A DNA stretch of 64,000 nt from Deltaproteobacteria bacterium. Its GTDB lineage: Bacteria; Myxococcota; B64-G9. The notes beneath the pieces are model-generated. The model did not search any database, was not told the origin of the DNA, and saw nothing but the letters and a program-made list of their open reading frames with translations. This document shows positions 18,772 to 27,988 of the stretch, piece after piece. The translations under genes were made by a program, and so were the position numbers. Within the stretch, counting starts at the first letter, position 1, and every line of letters starts with the position of its first letter. The stretch lies in contig JAFDKH010000006.1 of the NCBI GenBank assembly GCA_019307065.1, positions 1 through 64,000 of the forward strand, read 5' to 3'.

Positions 18772-19919
18772 AAGCCCGCCGGACGGTATTTTCGCTTTGC
18801 ATGGTACTTGTAACGCTGAGTGCCTGGGGGCAGTCAGCCAAAAAGCCTGACACTCATCCCGTCCAGAAAGATCTGAAAAAAGTCGGCAAGAATTTGCAGC
18901 GCGAAAAACGGCTGTTGCAAAAACTACAACGTGAATCAACTTCTTTGCTGCAGACCGTATTCGAAATTGATCGCGAACTACAGTCGGCCCGGGAGGAGCT
19001 AATAAAAGCAGAGACCGGCCTGGTGAATTTGAAAGATGGTCTGGCCGCAAACCAGCAACAATGGCACCAAACGACTCAGGCCTTGAAAGAATGCCAGGCC
19101 CGCCTGCGAGCGCGACTGCGCACTCTTTACAAAATGGGTGATTCAGGCTGGATGAATATTATTTTCAGTTCTGAGACGGTTTCGGTAGGGATGGAGCGCA
19201 TTCGCTGGCTGCAGCGCCGGGCCAGAGCGGATGCCATTTTAGTTGCCGAGACGCGCCGGCTGCAAGAGCAAATTCAGATCTCCAAACGGGAAATTCACGA
19301 CCAGACAAAGCAGCAGAAGGTTTTGATGGAGCAGGTTGAGAAACGGCGGCAGGAGGCCAAAGCGGCCAAACAAGAAAAAGCCCAGGCCCTTAGTCTTTTG
19401 CAAAGAGAAGAAGCCTTGCATACTCGAGCCATAGCCGAGCTAAAGCGAGCTCGTTACCGCTTGGGGAAAGTAATTGCCAATATCAAAAAGGGTGGCAGCT
19501 CGACGGCAAAAGGATTTGCCAGTTGGCGCGGCAGGCTCAAGCCACCTGTCTCAGGTGCCCGGATTGATGTTCCCTTTGGAATTCAAGAAGACCCGCGCTT
19601 CAAAACAGTCACTCGCCATCAAGGTGTCGACATCAGGGCCAAGGCCGGTGAGAAGATCTTGGTAGTCTACCCAGGCAATGTGGTATTTGCCGATCAGTTG
19701 AGGGGTTACGGATTGCTGGTGATTGTCGATCACGGCAGTCGCTTTTTTACGCTGTATGCCCATCTCGGCGGCTTGCTGGTTAAAAAGGGCGATAAAGTTA
19801 CGGCCGCCCAGTCGATTGGAACCCTGGGAGATTCCGGGTCTTTGAAGGGACCCTATTTATACTTTGAGGTACGTAAGGGCGGTAAAGCCGTCGACCCTCA
19901 AAAATGGGTGCGATTCTGA
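18768..19919 (+). CDS. envC: EnvC-like murein hydrolase activator (degenerate LytM)
   Basis: The 383 residues include a signal peptide (cleavage near SAWG/Q), a long coiled coil (about 30-255) and a C-terminal LytM/M23 domain (about 265-383). The domain keeps HQGVD and YAHLG, but the usual HxH zinc motif is replaced by YLYFEV (tyrosines at 363 and 365). Loss of metal ligands is the hallmark of EnvC/NlpD-type activators, which do not cut peptidoglycan themselves but switch on amidases. The coiled coil would bind the FtsX loop. The gene overlaps ftsX by 4 nt. Its partner amidase is not in this window. Confidence 0.9.
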   Translation: MKARRTVFSLCMVLVTLSAWGQSAKKPDTHPVQKDLKKVGKNLQREKRLLQKLQRESTSLLQTVFEIDRELQSAREELIKAETGLVNLKDGLAANQQQWHQTTQALKECQARLRARLRTLYKMGDSGWMNIIFSSETVSVGMERIRWLQRRARADAILVAETRRLQEQIQISKREIHDQTKQQKVLMEQVEKRRQEAKAAKQEKAQALSLLQREEALHTRAIAELKRARYRLGKVIANIKKGGSSTAKGFASWRGRLKPPVSGARIDVPFGIQEDPRFKTVTRHQGVDIRAKAGEKILVVYPGNVVFADQLRGYGLLVIVDHGSRFFTLYAHLGGLLVKKGDKVTAAQSIGTLGDSGSLKGPYLYFEVRKGGKAVDPQKWVRF

Positions 19920-22210
19920 AAGAGCTAACGAAGAAATCGAGAGCCGCAATAACATTCCTGGTTGCTCTGGTGTGCGCGGGATTGTTGTCCGGCTGCGGCT
20001 CAAACACCGAGCGTTCACCGGTTTGCATCGACGACGGCGATCCGCTGGGTCCGCCCTGCCTCGAGTTGATCGTAAGCGAAGCAGATTTCGAACTGATCGC
20101 CAAATCGGGCCAAACAACTACAGCCACAAAATATATGCTCCCGGTTGACAATGATATTCGTTTTCTCCCGCTGGTGTTTCAAAACTCCAAACGCTTCAAT
20201 TTGCATATCGAGTTTCTAATTGCCGTGTTTGTCGAGCTGTTTGGCGAGTTGACCCCGGCAGACTATCTTCAGTTGATATACAACCGGGCGACCCGCACCT
20301 ACTACTCGGGTGGCATTCAGCGTATCGACGATATCATTGAGGGTCGCTTGTATGGCTTCAACGCCTGGACAGATCTTTCCGATCCGGTCGAACAGCTCGA
20401 GTTGAAAGAGATCAGAAAAATTTATCAGGCGATAAAGGCGGAATTCGGACCGGAAAAACTGGTCTACATGCCCACCGACAATCTGGCCATAGAAAAGGCT
20501 CGCAGCTGGATCTCGCCCGACTTTCCTGTATATCTGGGCTGGGATAGCGTTGCGACCGAAGTTTACACGGCCGGGACGTGCTATGGCCGGGTTCGGCGCT
20601 ACACATTGAGTGAATTCGAATCCGCAATACGTCTGGGCCTGTTGAGTTGGCAGGACATTGTAGTGATCGACCAGGTGCCCTTCGACATCGAGACAGTGGT
20701 AGCTTCCGTTGTGACCGGTGGCCGGCAGTGGGAACTGAGTCATGTCAACGTTCGCATGGCCCGGCGCGGGACACCCAATCTGTATGTCAAAGACGCGATT
20801 TCAAAATTCGAGGAATTCGACGGCCAACTGGTACGCCTGGAGGCAACAAAAAGCAGTTTTGTCGGGAGTGATGATCGTTACACGGTCAGCTTGGCTAACC
20901 AAACAGAGGCCGAAGCCTGGTGGTCCGAGCATCGACCAAACATAGGTACTGCTCCCGAGATCGATGACCAATATTCTGAACTGGACAACCTTCTGGAAAT
21001 GGATGTGGACGATCAGCCAATGGCATTGATTAGGCGCTTCGGCGGCAAGGCTGCCAACCTGGCCAAGTTGTTCGATATCTTGCAGGCTGATTATCGGGTG
21101 CCGGCTTTTGGGGTGCCGTTTAGCTACTTCACCGATTTTATGAACAGCAATACTCTGCTGGACACAAGGCTCGTGCCTGCCGAAGAAGTCAGCTACGCCG
21201 AATATGTGAACCGGCTGGTGGCCGATGAAAGATTTATTAGCGATGCTCTTTACCGGCGGCAGTTGCTATGGGACCTGAGAAGCCGGATGGAAGCCGAAGG
21301 CCGAGTGGCGCCCGAGCTGATAACAGCCATCAGTCAGCGCATAGAAGAAGTGTTCGGTTCGGCCGGGATCAAGGTACGCTTTCGTTCGTCTTCGAACGTA
21401 GAAGACGCCCTGGAGTTCAGCGGAGCGGGTTTATACGACTCGACCTCGGTCTGCGTCTTAGACAACCAGGACCAGGATGACAACGGTCCCTCGTGGTGTG
21501 ACCACAGTCAGGCTGAAGAGAGAACCATCCAAAGGGGTTTGAAAAAAGTATGGGCCAGTCTGTATAACGCACGGGCCTGGGAAGAGCGTGAATGGTACCA
21601 GATCCCGCATGAACTGGCCGGTATGGCAATTCTAGTGTCGCAGGCATTTACGGACGAGCGGGCTAACGGGGTGGCCATGACCGGCAATCCGTCAAAGAGC
21701 ACCGACGAGCGTTATTTGATCAATGTGCAGTTGGGCGAAGAGCCGGTGGTCGGCAACTATCCCGAAATTGTTCCGGAGAGAGATTTACTAAAGCTCGACG
21801 ATCAGACCGGCCAGGTGGAAAAGATCTATCGCGATCGGACGTCAATCCTGGCCGAGCCCGGTGTTTACGTGCTCAGCGATCAACAGCTCGAGGAGTTGGG
21901 GGCGGTCTTGTTCGAAATCGATCGGGATTATCCACTCGATACTGAAGGCTATCGGCGAGAGCAAATACTCTTAGACTTGGAATTCAAGATAGACTCGACC
22001 GGCCAGCTGAAGACAAAGCAAATCAGACCATTTCTGGATAAGTGCCGTCAGGTCAGGTGTTCAACTCCCCCGGACGACTATTGCCAGGACGAAAACACAT
22101 TGATCGATTATCGAACCAACGGCACTTGTGATAGCGGCACCGGCGATTGCAACTACGTAAGCTTAGAGACAAATTGCGAAAACGGATGTCTCGATGGGGC
22201 CTGCCAGTGA
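19904..22210 (+). CDS. Exported dikinase-like lipoprotein (phosphohistidine swivel + PPDK-type ATP-grasp)
   Basis: The 768 residues start with a signal ending LLSGC (lipid-modified Cys31 predicted). A unique region follows to about 200, then a swivel-like domain around LSHVNVRMARRGTPN (His280, the context of the catalytic phosphohistidine in PEP synthases and glucan water dikinases). The PPDK N-terminal ATP-grasp domain comes next (about 370-725; RRFGGKAANLAKL, VRFRSSSNVEDALEFSGAG, and KTKQIRPFL at its end). A short Cys-rich tail closes the protein. Swivel before ATP-grasp is the glucan water dikinase order, the reverse of PEP synthase. It would move phosphate from a nucleotide to an unknown acceptor outside the cytoplasm. 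Its start overlaps envC by 16 nt. Porin and CotH genes follow. Confidence 0.75.
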   Translation: MGAILKELTKKSRAAITFLVALVCAGLLSGCGSNTERSPVCIDDGDPLGPPCLELIVSEADFELIAKSGQTTTATKYMLPVDNDIRFLPLVFQNSKRFNLHIEFLIAVFVELFGELTPADYLQLIYNRATRTYYSGGIQRIDDIIEGRLYGFNAWTDLSDPVEQLELKEIRKIYQAIKAEFGPEKLVYMPTDNLAIEKARSWISPDFPVYLGWDSVATEVYTAGTCYGRVRRYTLSEFESAIRLGLLSWQDIVVIDQVPFDIETVVASVVTGGRQWELSHVNVRMARRGTPNLYVKDAISKFEEFDGQLVRLEATKSSFVGSDDRYTVSLANQTEAEAWWSEHRPNIGTAPEIDDQYSELDNLLEMDVDDQPMALIRRFGGKAANLAKLFDILQADYRVPAFGVPFSYFTDFMNSNTLLDTRLVPAEEVSYAEYVNRLVADERFISDALYRRQLLWDLRSRMEAEGRVAPELITAISQRIEEVFGSAGIKVRFRSSSNVEDALEFSGAGLYDSTSVCVLDNQDQDDNGPSWCDHSQAEERTIQRGLKKVWASLYNARAWEEREWYQIPHELAGMAILVSQAFTDERANGVAMTGNPSKSTDERYLINVQLGEEPVVGNYPEIVPERDLLKLDDQTGQVEKIYRDRTSILAEPGVYVLSDQQLEELGAVLFEIDRDYPLDTEGYRREQILLDLEFKIDSTGQLKTKQIRPFLDKCRQVRCSTPPDDYCQDENTLIDYRTNGTCDSGTGDCNYVSLETNCENGCLDGACQ

Positions 22211-22261
22211 GCCCGGTCGGGATGTCTTGAAATTGACAAAAAGCTTCAGGGAAGGTGATGC

Positions 22262-23377
22262 ATGAGACACAAAGGGATACTGTGTTTGATAGTTAGCATG
22301 GTTTTGCCTCAAGCCGCGATGGCCTGGGAGTTCGGCAATCTGCGGCTGCGCGGTCGATTGCAAACCCGCTTCGAAGTAGAAGAGCGAGTTGTCAACCAGA
22401 ATGAAACCGAGGGTTGGGTAAGTGGTTTTAAGATTAAACGGGCCCGGCTTGATGGGCGCTGGGATCCGGCCGACTGGGCCAGATTGGTTCTCGAGACGGA
22501 GCTGGCCGGGTCGATGAATTTTTCCGGAGAGCAGGCCGCGGCGGTCGAGCTCAAAGATGCCTTTGGGCGTTTCAGGGTTCATCCGGCCCTGTTGTTTCAT
22601 GTCGGCCATTTCAAGAAACCGTTTTCGCGGTTGAAGATGATGTCGCCGTTTGATTTGTTTCTACCAGTGCGGGGATTGCTCAATAGACACGCCGTAACTT
22701 CAACCAGACACGGAGGCTTCGGGGGTCGGGATGTCGGCGCGATGGTGTCGGGTAAGTTTTTAGAGATTGCCCGGTTGCGCTACTACCTGGGGGTCTTCAG
22801 TGGACCGAGGTTTATCGACGGCATCGAAGAGTCCAACAAAGATTTTGTAGGCAGAATCCAGGTCAGGCCACTTGAAGGCCTGCGGGTGGCGATCAATGCC
22901 AGTCACAAAATGTATCACTTTAAAGAAGGCGCCACGCTGACAGATCGGCCGTTAACCCGGAGTATGAAATATTCGGCCAATCTGTTCGGGGCGGATGCGC
23001 GCTATAAAATAGAAAAGTTCACTTTTTTGGCCGAAGGGGCCTTCGGCGATAACGTTGATCTCGGGCCGGGCCACCTGCTGTGGGGGTTTCATGCAACCGC
23101 GGCCTACGCTGTTTCTTTGGGCGATGATTTGGTGTTGACCCCGGCGGTCATGCTGGAGCTTTTCGATCCTTCCGACCAGGACGAGATTGGTCCGGCAATC
23201 CGCCTGGCCGAAGCGCTCAACCTGGATATCGAAAAAATTTGCCGGTTGATATTGTTTGCCGAAACCTCCTGGGGCGAGGTGTTGGCGTTTGATCCGGATC
23301 TCAACGATGGCAACGGCGGATTTGTCTCAAAGAGACCGGCCACGCGATTTTTCATACAGGTCAACTTGTCTTTCTAG
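22262..23377 (+). CDS. Porin-like outer membrane beta-barrel (phosphate-selective porin O/P type)
   Basis: The 371-residue protein has a Sec signal (cleavage near AAMA/W) and then alternating amphipathic strands, such as LRLRGRLQTRFEVEE and GFKIKRARLDGRWDP, ending in a C-terminal FFIQVNLSF strand with terminal Phe, the usual signal for outer-membrane barrel insertion. The strand pattern and the KRARLD motif resemble the OprO/OprP family, which passes phosphate or polyphosphate in known cases. AAGGTG precedes the ATG. It lies between the dikinase-like and CotH lipoprotein genes, 51 nt and 10 nt from them, so all three are likely one unit. Confidence 0.75.
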   Translation: MRHKGILCLIVSMVLPQAAMAWEFGNLRLRGRLQTRFEVEERVVNQNETEGWVSGFKIKRARLDGRWDPADWARLVLETELAGSMNFSGEQAAAVELKDAFGRFRVHPALLFHVGHFKKPFSRLKMMSPFDLFLPVRGLLNRHAVTSTRHGGFGGRDVGAMVSGKFLEIARLRYYLGVFSGPRFIDGIEESNKDFVGRIQVRPLEGLRVAINASHKMYHFKEGATLTDRPLTRSMKYSANLFGADARYKIEKFTFLAEGAFGDNVDLGPGHLLWGFHATAAYAVSLGDDLVLTPAVMLELFDPSDQDEIGPAIRLAEALNLDIEKICRLILFAETSWGEVLAFDPDLNDGNGGFVSKRPATRFFIQVNLSF

Positions 23378-23387
23378 AGGTGTCTAA

Positions 23388-24659
23388 GTGAAGCTGGGTA
23401 ATATAGGACTGGCAGGATTGTCTTTGATCGGGCTCGGTCTGGCCCTGACTGCCTGTGCACCGCCCTGGCGCGGGCCGCCCGACTATGATTCGATTTTCGA
23501 CCAAGACCGTCTGATCGAATTCAACATTACGATCAGCGACGAAAATTGGCTCAAGCTGATTGTTGATCCGAAAGAGTATGTCGAAGCCGACTTGACGGTG
23601 GATGGTGTGTTATATCCCGCAGTAGGTTTGCGATTGATGGGTACCAAGCGCAAGCTTAAAAGAAACATGCGCATTCGCTTTAACGAGTTTATTGCCGATC
23701 AGCGTTTCTTTGGAGTCAAGCGCATAAATCTACGCAATAACGACGATGATCCAACCCAAGTGCGTGAAGCCCTGGCTCTCGAGTTGTTCGAGCGGGCCAA
23801 GCTTCCGGCCTGCCTGTCCAGCTATGTCTGGGTGACCAAAAACGGCATGGACGGTAGTGTCTACACCCTGGTCGAACAGGTCGACAAGAAGTTTCTCGAA
23901 AGGAATTTTGGGGAAGACTGGGGCAATCTTTACAAGATCGAGCGCGGTGGAGATCTGGTCTATCAGGGTGATGCAATTACCGAGTACCCATTTTTATTTG
24001 AATCACGCTACGAGAAAAAGACAAATGAAATTCAAAGCGACTACGGCGATCTGATCAATCTGATGAAAACGCTTGCCTTGAAAGACCAGGCGGAATTCGA
24101 AGAAAGCATTCAGGCAATTCTCGATATTGAACAGGTCCTGCGGGCCCTGGCGGTCAATACCTGGTTGGCCAACCTGGACGCCTATCAAGGCACGGTTGAC
24201 AATCTGTTTTTGTACCAGGCGGCTGGTGGTCACTTTAAGTACAGCCCCTGGGATTTGAACCTGGCCTTCGGTAACTACCATGGAGGTTCTTGCCATTACA
24301 CTACCGATGAATTGCTGGCCCTCAGCCCAATGCAGCCCACCTGTGACGGTCCCCGGCCGCTGGTGACCAGTTTGTTGTCAGTAGGGGCTTTTCGGCAGAT
24401 TTATGAAAATCATTTGCAGGAGCTGATCGATGGTCCTCTGCACCCGGATGCGGTTTTGAACGAAATTGAGCGGATGCGACAACTCATAAAAGATCGGGTG
24501 GTCGAGGACGAGTTGACCGAGTTTTCTTCAGACGAATTCGATTTGTCGTTCAGCTCGGACCTTCCGGCGGGCGACAACCCGGTCAGAATACCCGGGTTGG
24601 AACCTTTTGTCCTGGCTCGCGATCGGGCGATTCGTGAATATCTCGAGTCTAGCCGATAA
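23388..24659 (+). CDS. CotH kinase-family lipoprotein
   Basis: The GTG-initiated 423-residue protein has an ALTAC lipobox (Cys23). The CotH fold is recognisable: an N-terminal strand pair (IEFNITISDENW), GLRLMG near 80-84, RINLRNNDDDPTQVRE (113-127), NTWLANLDAYQGTVDN (257-272), and PWDLNLAFG (287-295). CotH proteins are atypical kinases that phosphorylate spore-coat or secreted proteins. In the last motif the second acidic residue usual in PWDxD is Asn here, so activity is uncertain although D264 and N272 are kept. It is the third gene of the dikinase-porin-CotH cassette. Confidence 0.85.
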   Translation: MKLGNIGLAGLSLIGLGLALTACAPPWRGPPDYDSIFDQDRLIEFNITISDENWLKLIVDPKEYVEADLTVDGVLYPAVGLRLMGTKRKLKRNMRIRFNEFIADQRFFGVKRINLRNNDDDPTQVREALALELFERAKLPACLSSYVWVTKNGMDGSVYTLVEQVDKKFLERNFGEDWGNLYKIERGGDLVYQGDAITEYPFLFESRYEKKTNEIQSDYGDLINLMKTLALKDQAEFEESIQAILDIEQVLRALAVNTWLANLDAYQGTVDNLFLYQAAGGHFKYSPWDLNLAFGNYHGGSCHYTTDELLALSPMQPTCDGPRPLVTSLLSVGAFRQIYENHLQELIDGPLHPDAVLNEIERMRQLIKDRVVEDELTEFSSDEFDLSFSSDLPAGDNPVRIPGLEPFVLARDRAIREYLESSR

Positions 24660-24750
24660 CCCAGCTGCAATTTCTAGACATTAGACGCTCGATCTTGAAA
24701 TATCGGTGTGCTAAGATTCTCAACTTGGCCGGAGGATAAGGAGAATATCG

Positions 24751-26043
24751 ATGAAACCAACCCAGCTTCGACGAATCTATCGCTGCTTGATACCTTTAGT
24801 TATACTGCTGACCGGCCTGGCCCAGGCCGGCTCGAACAAGACCTACGGCAAGATCGATGTCTTTTCCCAGGTGCTCCACTACGTTCACAACAGTTATGTA
24901 GAGGATATTGACGATAAGAATCTTTTGTATGGCGCTATTCGCGGCATGCTCAAGACCCTCGATCCGCACTCGACTTTTATGACACCTAGAGAATTCAAGA
25001 GCATGCAAGAAGACACTTCCGGACATTTCGGTGGAGTCGGCATCGAACTGAAATCTCGTGACGGCGAGTTGGTTGTGGTGCCGCTTGACGACACGCCTGC
25101 CGCACGGGCGGGCATTTTGGCCGGCGACCGGATTGTCAAGATTGACGGCCAGACGACTGAAAATATGAACGTTTATCAGGCCGGACGCTTGATCAAGGGT
25201 GTCCCTGGCACAAAAGTTGTTTTGACGATAGACCGTGACGATTTTGACAAGCCTAAGGACTTCATTCTGATTCGTCTCAGAATTCGGTTGAATCCAATCG
25301 AGAAATCGATGCCTTTGCCGGGCTATGGGCTGGTGAAAATCAGAAGCTTCCAGGAAAGAACCGAGCGCTACCTGATGGAGGCGATTGGCGAGCTCAAGGT
25401 CAAGGCGGGTGGAGAATTGCGCGGCTTGATTCTGGATCTGCGGAACAATCCCGGTGGCTTGTTGGACCAGGCCGTTCGGGTTGCAGATCGCTTCATTGCC
25501 GACGGGGTCATTGTCGAGACCAAGGCCCGCGGAAACAGGATAGAAAAAGATTTTGCGCACAAGAGCGGGACCGAGCCGTTTTACCCGATGATATGTCTGG
25601 TCAATGGAGGCAGCGCCTCGGCCTCGGAGATCGTGGCCGGTGCTTTGCAGGATCACGGCCGCGCGGTGATTTTGGGTACGCGCTCTTTCGGTAAGGGTTC
25701 AGTCCAGACCGTCGTCAGCCTCAAGGATGGTTCGGGTCTGAAGCTTACTATTGCGCGCTACTATACTCCCAAGCATCGTTCCATTCAGGAACACGGCATC
25801 GTGCCCGATGTTGTTGTTCCTCGTAAGGCACCGGAGACTCCAAGAAATATTCAGGTTACTCGGGAGATTGATCTTTCGGGGCATTTGAGCAAGGAAGGCA
25901 GCAAGGACTTTGAAGCTGAGTTTCTCGGTAAGATGAGTGACTTTCAGCTGCGAACTGCTTTGAATTACCTCAGAGTATGGGAACGCTTCGGCGGTTCCAA
26001 GCTGCTTAAGGCTCCCAAGGAAAAATCCAGCAAGAAAAAATGA
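24751..26043 (+). CDS. ctpA: S41 family C-terminal processing protease
   Basis: This 430-residue periplasmic serine protease has a signal peptide (cleavage near AQA/G), an N-terminal helical part containing LKTLDPHSTFM, a PDZ domain (about 90-165) and the S41 catalytic domain. The Ser-Lys dyad is visible as GSASASE (Ser290) and SFGKGSVQT (Lys315). Such enzymes trim C-termini of envelope proteins, often murein hydrolases or their regulators. The C-terminus is Lys-rich. AAGGAG precedes the ATG. Its stop overlaps the queH start (ATGA), so a cytoplasmic tRNA-modification gene is translationally coupled to it. Confidence 0.93.
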   Translation: MKPTQLRRIYRCLIPLVILLTGLAQAGSNKTYGKIDVFSQVLHYVHNSYVEDIDDKNLLYGAIRGMLKTLDPHSTFMTPREFKSMQEDTSGHFGGVGIELKSRDGELVVVPLDDTPAARAGILAGDRIVKIDGQTTENMNVYQAGRLIKGVPGTKVVLTIDRDDFDKPKDFILIRLRIRLNPIEKSMPLPGYGLVKIRSFQERTERYLMEAIGELKVKAGGELRGLILDLRNNPGGLLDQAVRVADRFIADGVIVETKARGNRIEKDFAHKSGTEPFYPMICLVNGGSASASEIVAGALQDHGRAVILGTRSFGKGSVQTVVSLKDGSGLKLTIARYYTPKHRSIQEHGIVPDVVVPRKAPETPRNIQVTREIDLSGHLSKEGSKDFEAEFLGKMSDFQLRTALNYLRVWERFGGSKLLKAPKEKSSKKK

Positions 26044-26630
26044 GCACTGGAAGGTCAAAACAACGGCTATTGATTCATGCTTGCTGTGCGCCCTGCTCGA
26101 CAGTACCTCTCGAGCGGCTTGATAGCGAATATGATCTGGCCGTGTTGTTTTACGGGCCTAATATTCATCCGCGGGGTGAATATCAATTGAGACTCGCCGA
26201 TCAACGGAAATTGTGCCGCCGGCTTGGGGTCGAACTGATCGAAACGGAATATCGACCCGCCGAGTGGGGACGCAGTATTGCGCCATTTCGCAACCTGCCC
26301 GAAGGTAGTCAGCGCTGCCGGGCATGTTTCCGATTGCGCATGGAGCAAACGGCCAGGATTGCCGACCAACGCAATTTCGATTTGTTTACCGTTACTTTGA
26401 CGGTCAGTCGACACAAGAACTCCAAGGTTCTGGAAACAATCGGCCGGCAGGTTGCCGAAGATTTCAGGGTTGCCTATCTAGCTGTAGATTTGAAGAAGAA
26501 AAATGGCTACAATGTTTCAGTTCAACGATCGCTGGAATTCGAGCTCAGGCGACAGGATTACTGTGGTTGTTCTTTGAGCCTGACTGAAGCAATTCAAAGA
26601 CGAAGGAAGTCAGGGACAGTCGAAAGATGA
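26040..26630 (+). CDS. queH: Epoxyqueuosine reductase QueH
   Basis: The 196-residue enzyme reduces epoxyqueuosine to queuosine in tRNA, the last step of that modification, and replaces the unrelated QueG. The family's cysteines are present: C15-C16-x2-C19 near the N-terminus, C93-x2-C96, and the YCGC near the end (C175, C177). These bind an iron-sulfur cluster and an additional metal in characterised members. It overlaps both neighbours by ATGA, so three genes appear to be translated in series. No other queuosine gene is in the window. Confidence 0.92.
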   Translation: MSTGRSKQRLLIHACCAPCSTVPLERLDSEYDLAVLFYGPNIHPRGEYQLRLADQRKLCRRLGVELIETEYRPAEWGRSIAPFRNLPEGSQRCRACFRLRMEQTARIADQRNFDLFTVTLTVSRHKNSKVLETIGRQVAEDFRVAYLAVDLKKKNGYNVSVQRSLEFELRRQDYCGCSLSLTEAIQRRRKSGTVER

Positions 26631-27985
26631 AGGCCGGGATGCAAAATGAAGATTTCGATGTTATGCGTAAGAGCCTGGCGCAGCTTTCTACGAAGATTGA
26701 AATCGACGATCCCCAGCAGGGTCTGCTGGTCCAGGTAAAGGTATCGGGGGGCGTATTTGTACATCCCTTGAGCCGAGAACCGATAGATGTCTTACGAGTT
26801 TATGCTGCCGGGTCGAATCAGGTAAAAATCATCGAACCCAGTTTTCTGCGCTCGTTGCCCTTGATTAACATCGAAAGTTTTACGCATCCCTCGCACCTGT
26901 GTGCCCAGATAGCCAAACAGCTGAGCGCCATCCTGGGCCAGCTGGGTCAAATCCGGGATCAAGTGGCTGCCATGGGGATTGAGCTGGATCTCGAGCACGA
27001 TATTCTCAGGCTGCGGGGCCGTCTCATGTTGCAAGACTACCGGCTGGAACTGACCATATGGCAACCCGGGAAATTGGTGATTTGCAAGCTGAATAACATT
27101 GAGTTGCCGGGTGTCGTGCCGGGCCCGGAACGAACCCTGGAATTAACCGGCCAGGCGACGGCAGATCTGGATCAGTTGGCAAAACTCGCCCGTGGAATTG
27201 ACGATAAATTTCGCAGCAAGATCTTTGAGGACATGGGCAGTGAGTTGGGGGTGTGGGGCCAGCCGGTCACTGAGCCGCCGGAACCAACCGTAAAAAAGCT
27301 TGAACCTGTCGCCGAAACGCCGCCAGCGGCCAGTGACCCCACAGCTCAAGAGAATGATCAAACCATTGCCGCAAGCGATCAGCCGGCCGTCGAAACCGGA
27401 CAGGCCGAGGGTGAAAAAAACGTTATCGAGGAAATAACAGCCGCCTCACCCGACTTTGCCAAAGGATTCTCGGAAGTTCTCGAACTGACCGAAATGGTGG
27501 AAGAGGAAGAACCTGCACCAAGCCAGCCGGTCACAGAAGCCGCGCCGGTCGCGCCTGCGACAGCTGAATGGCCGCCTGAACCAGAGCCCGAGAAATTAGT
27601 CCCGCTGCCGGTCCCACTTGAGCCGCCAGCCACGCCTGAGCCGCCAGCGCCTACGGCCGAACCAGCGCCCGAGAAATTTGCCCCACAGCCGGCTCCGGCT
27701 CCAATACCGGCGGCCGAACCATCTTTTGGCCCGATTTCGGTCGAATCTTTGTTTGAGAAGCTGGGAAGCGATGCGCGCGTCTCGGCCTTTGGGGGCCGGT
27801 TGCGAATCGAGGTGCCAGTGAAAATAATTCAGGGTACCTACGTTTTCTATCTCGAACAGCGTGGTCCTAAAACATTCAAGGGCTATATCAGCACACCCAG
27901 CGGAGCGCGCCACAATGTGGAGTTTGACTTGCGGGCCATCATGGAGCTGAGTGATGTCCTCGAGCGCGTCCTGCTGGGACACTGA
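26627..27985 (+). CDS. Unknown protein with Pro/Glu-rich linker
   Basis: The 452 residues form three parts. The N-terminal domain (about 1-190) mixes helices and strands, a long Pro/Ala/Glu-rich linker (about 205-370) contains repeated EPPATPEPPAP-type runs, and a compact C-terminal domain follows (about 375-452, with SAFGGRLRIEVPVKI). I do not recognise either domain. No signal peptide or membrane helix is seen, so it is likely cytoplasmic. It is coupled to queH by ATGA and ends 3 nt from a convergent gene. The linker resembles that of the gene upstream of ftsE in composition only. Confidence 0.6.
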   Translation: MKAGMQNEDFDVMRKSLAQLSTKIEIDDPQQGLLVQVKVSGGVFVHPLSREPIDVLRVYAAGSNQVKIIEPSFLRSLPLINIESFTHPSHLCAQIAKQLSAILGQLGQIRDQVAAMGIELDLEHDILRLRGRLMLQDYRLELTIWQPGKLVICKLNNIELPGVVPGPERTLELTGQATADLDQLAKLARGIDDKFRSKIFEDMGSELGVWGQPVTEPPEPTVKKLEPVAETPPAASDPTAQENDQTIAASDQPAVETGQAEGEKNVIEEITAASPDFAKGFSEVLELTEMVEEEEPAPSQPVTEAAPVAPATAEWPPEPEPEKLVPLPVPLEPPATPEPPAPTAEPAPEKFAPQPAPAPIPAAEPSFGPISVESLFEKLGSDARVSAFGGRLRIEVPVKIIQGTYVFYLEQRGPKTFKGYISTPSGARHNVEFDLRAIMELSDVLERVLLGH

Positions 27986-27988
27986 ACC

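Noticed and set aside
18768..19919. EnvC-like protein as an active M23 peptidase
   Set aside because: The final HxH motif is replaced by YLYFEV, so zinc binding and catalysis are not expected.
24796..25656. 286-residue minus-strand frame inside ctpA
   Set aside because: It overlaps a clear S41 protease and has no domain.
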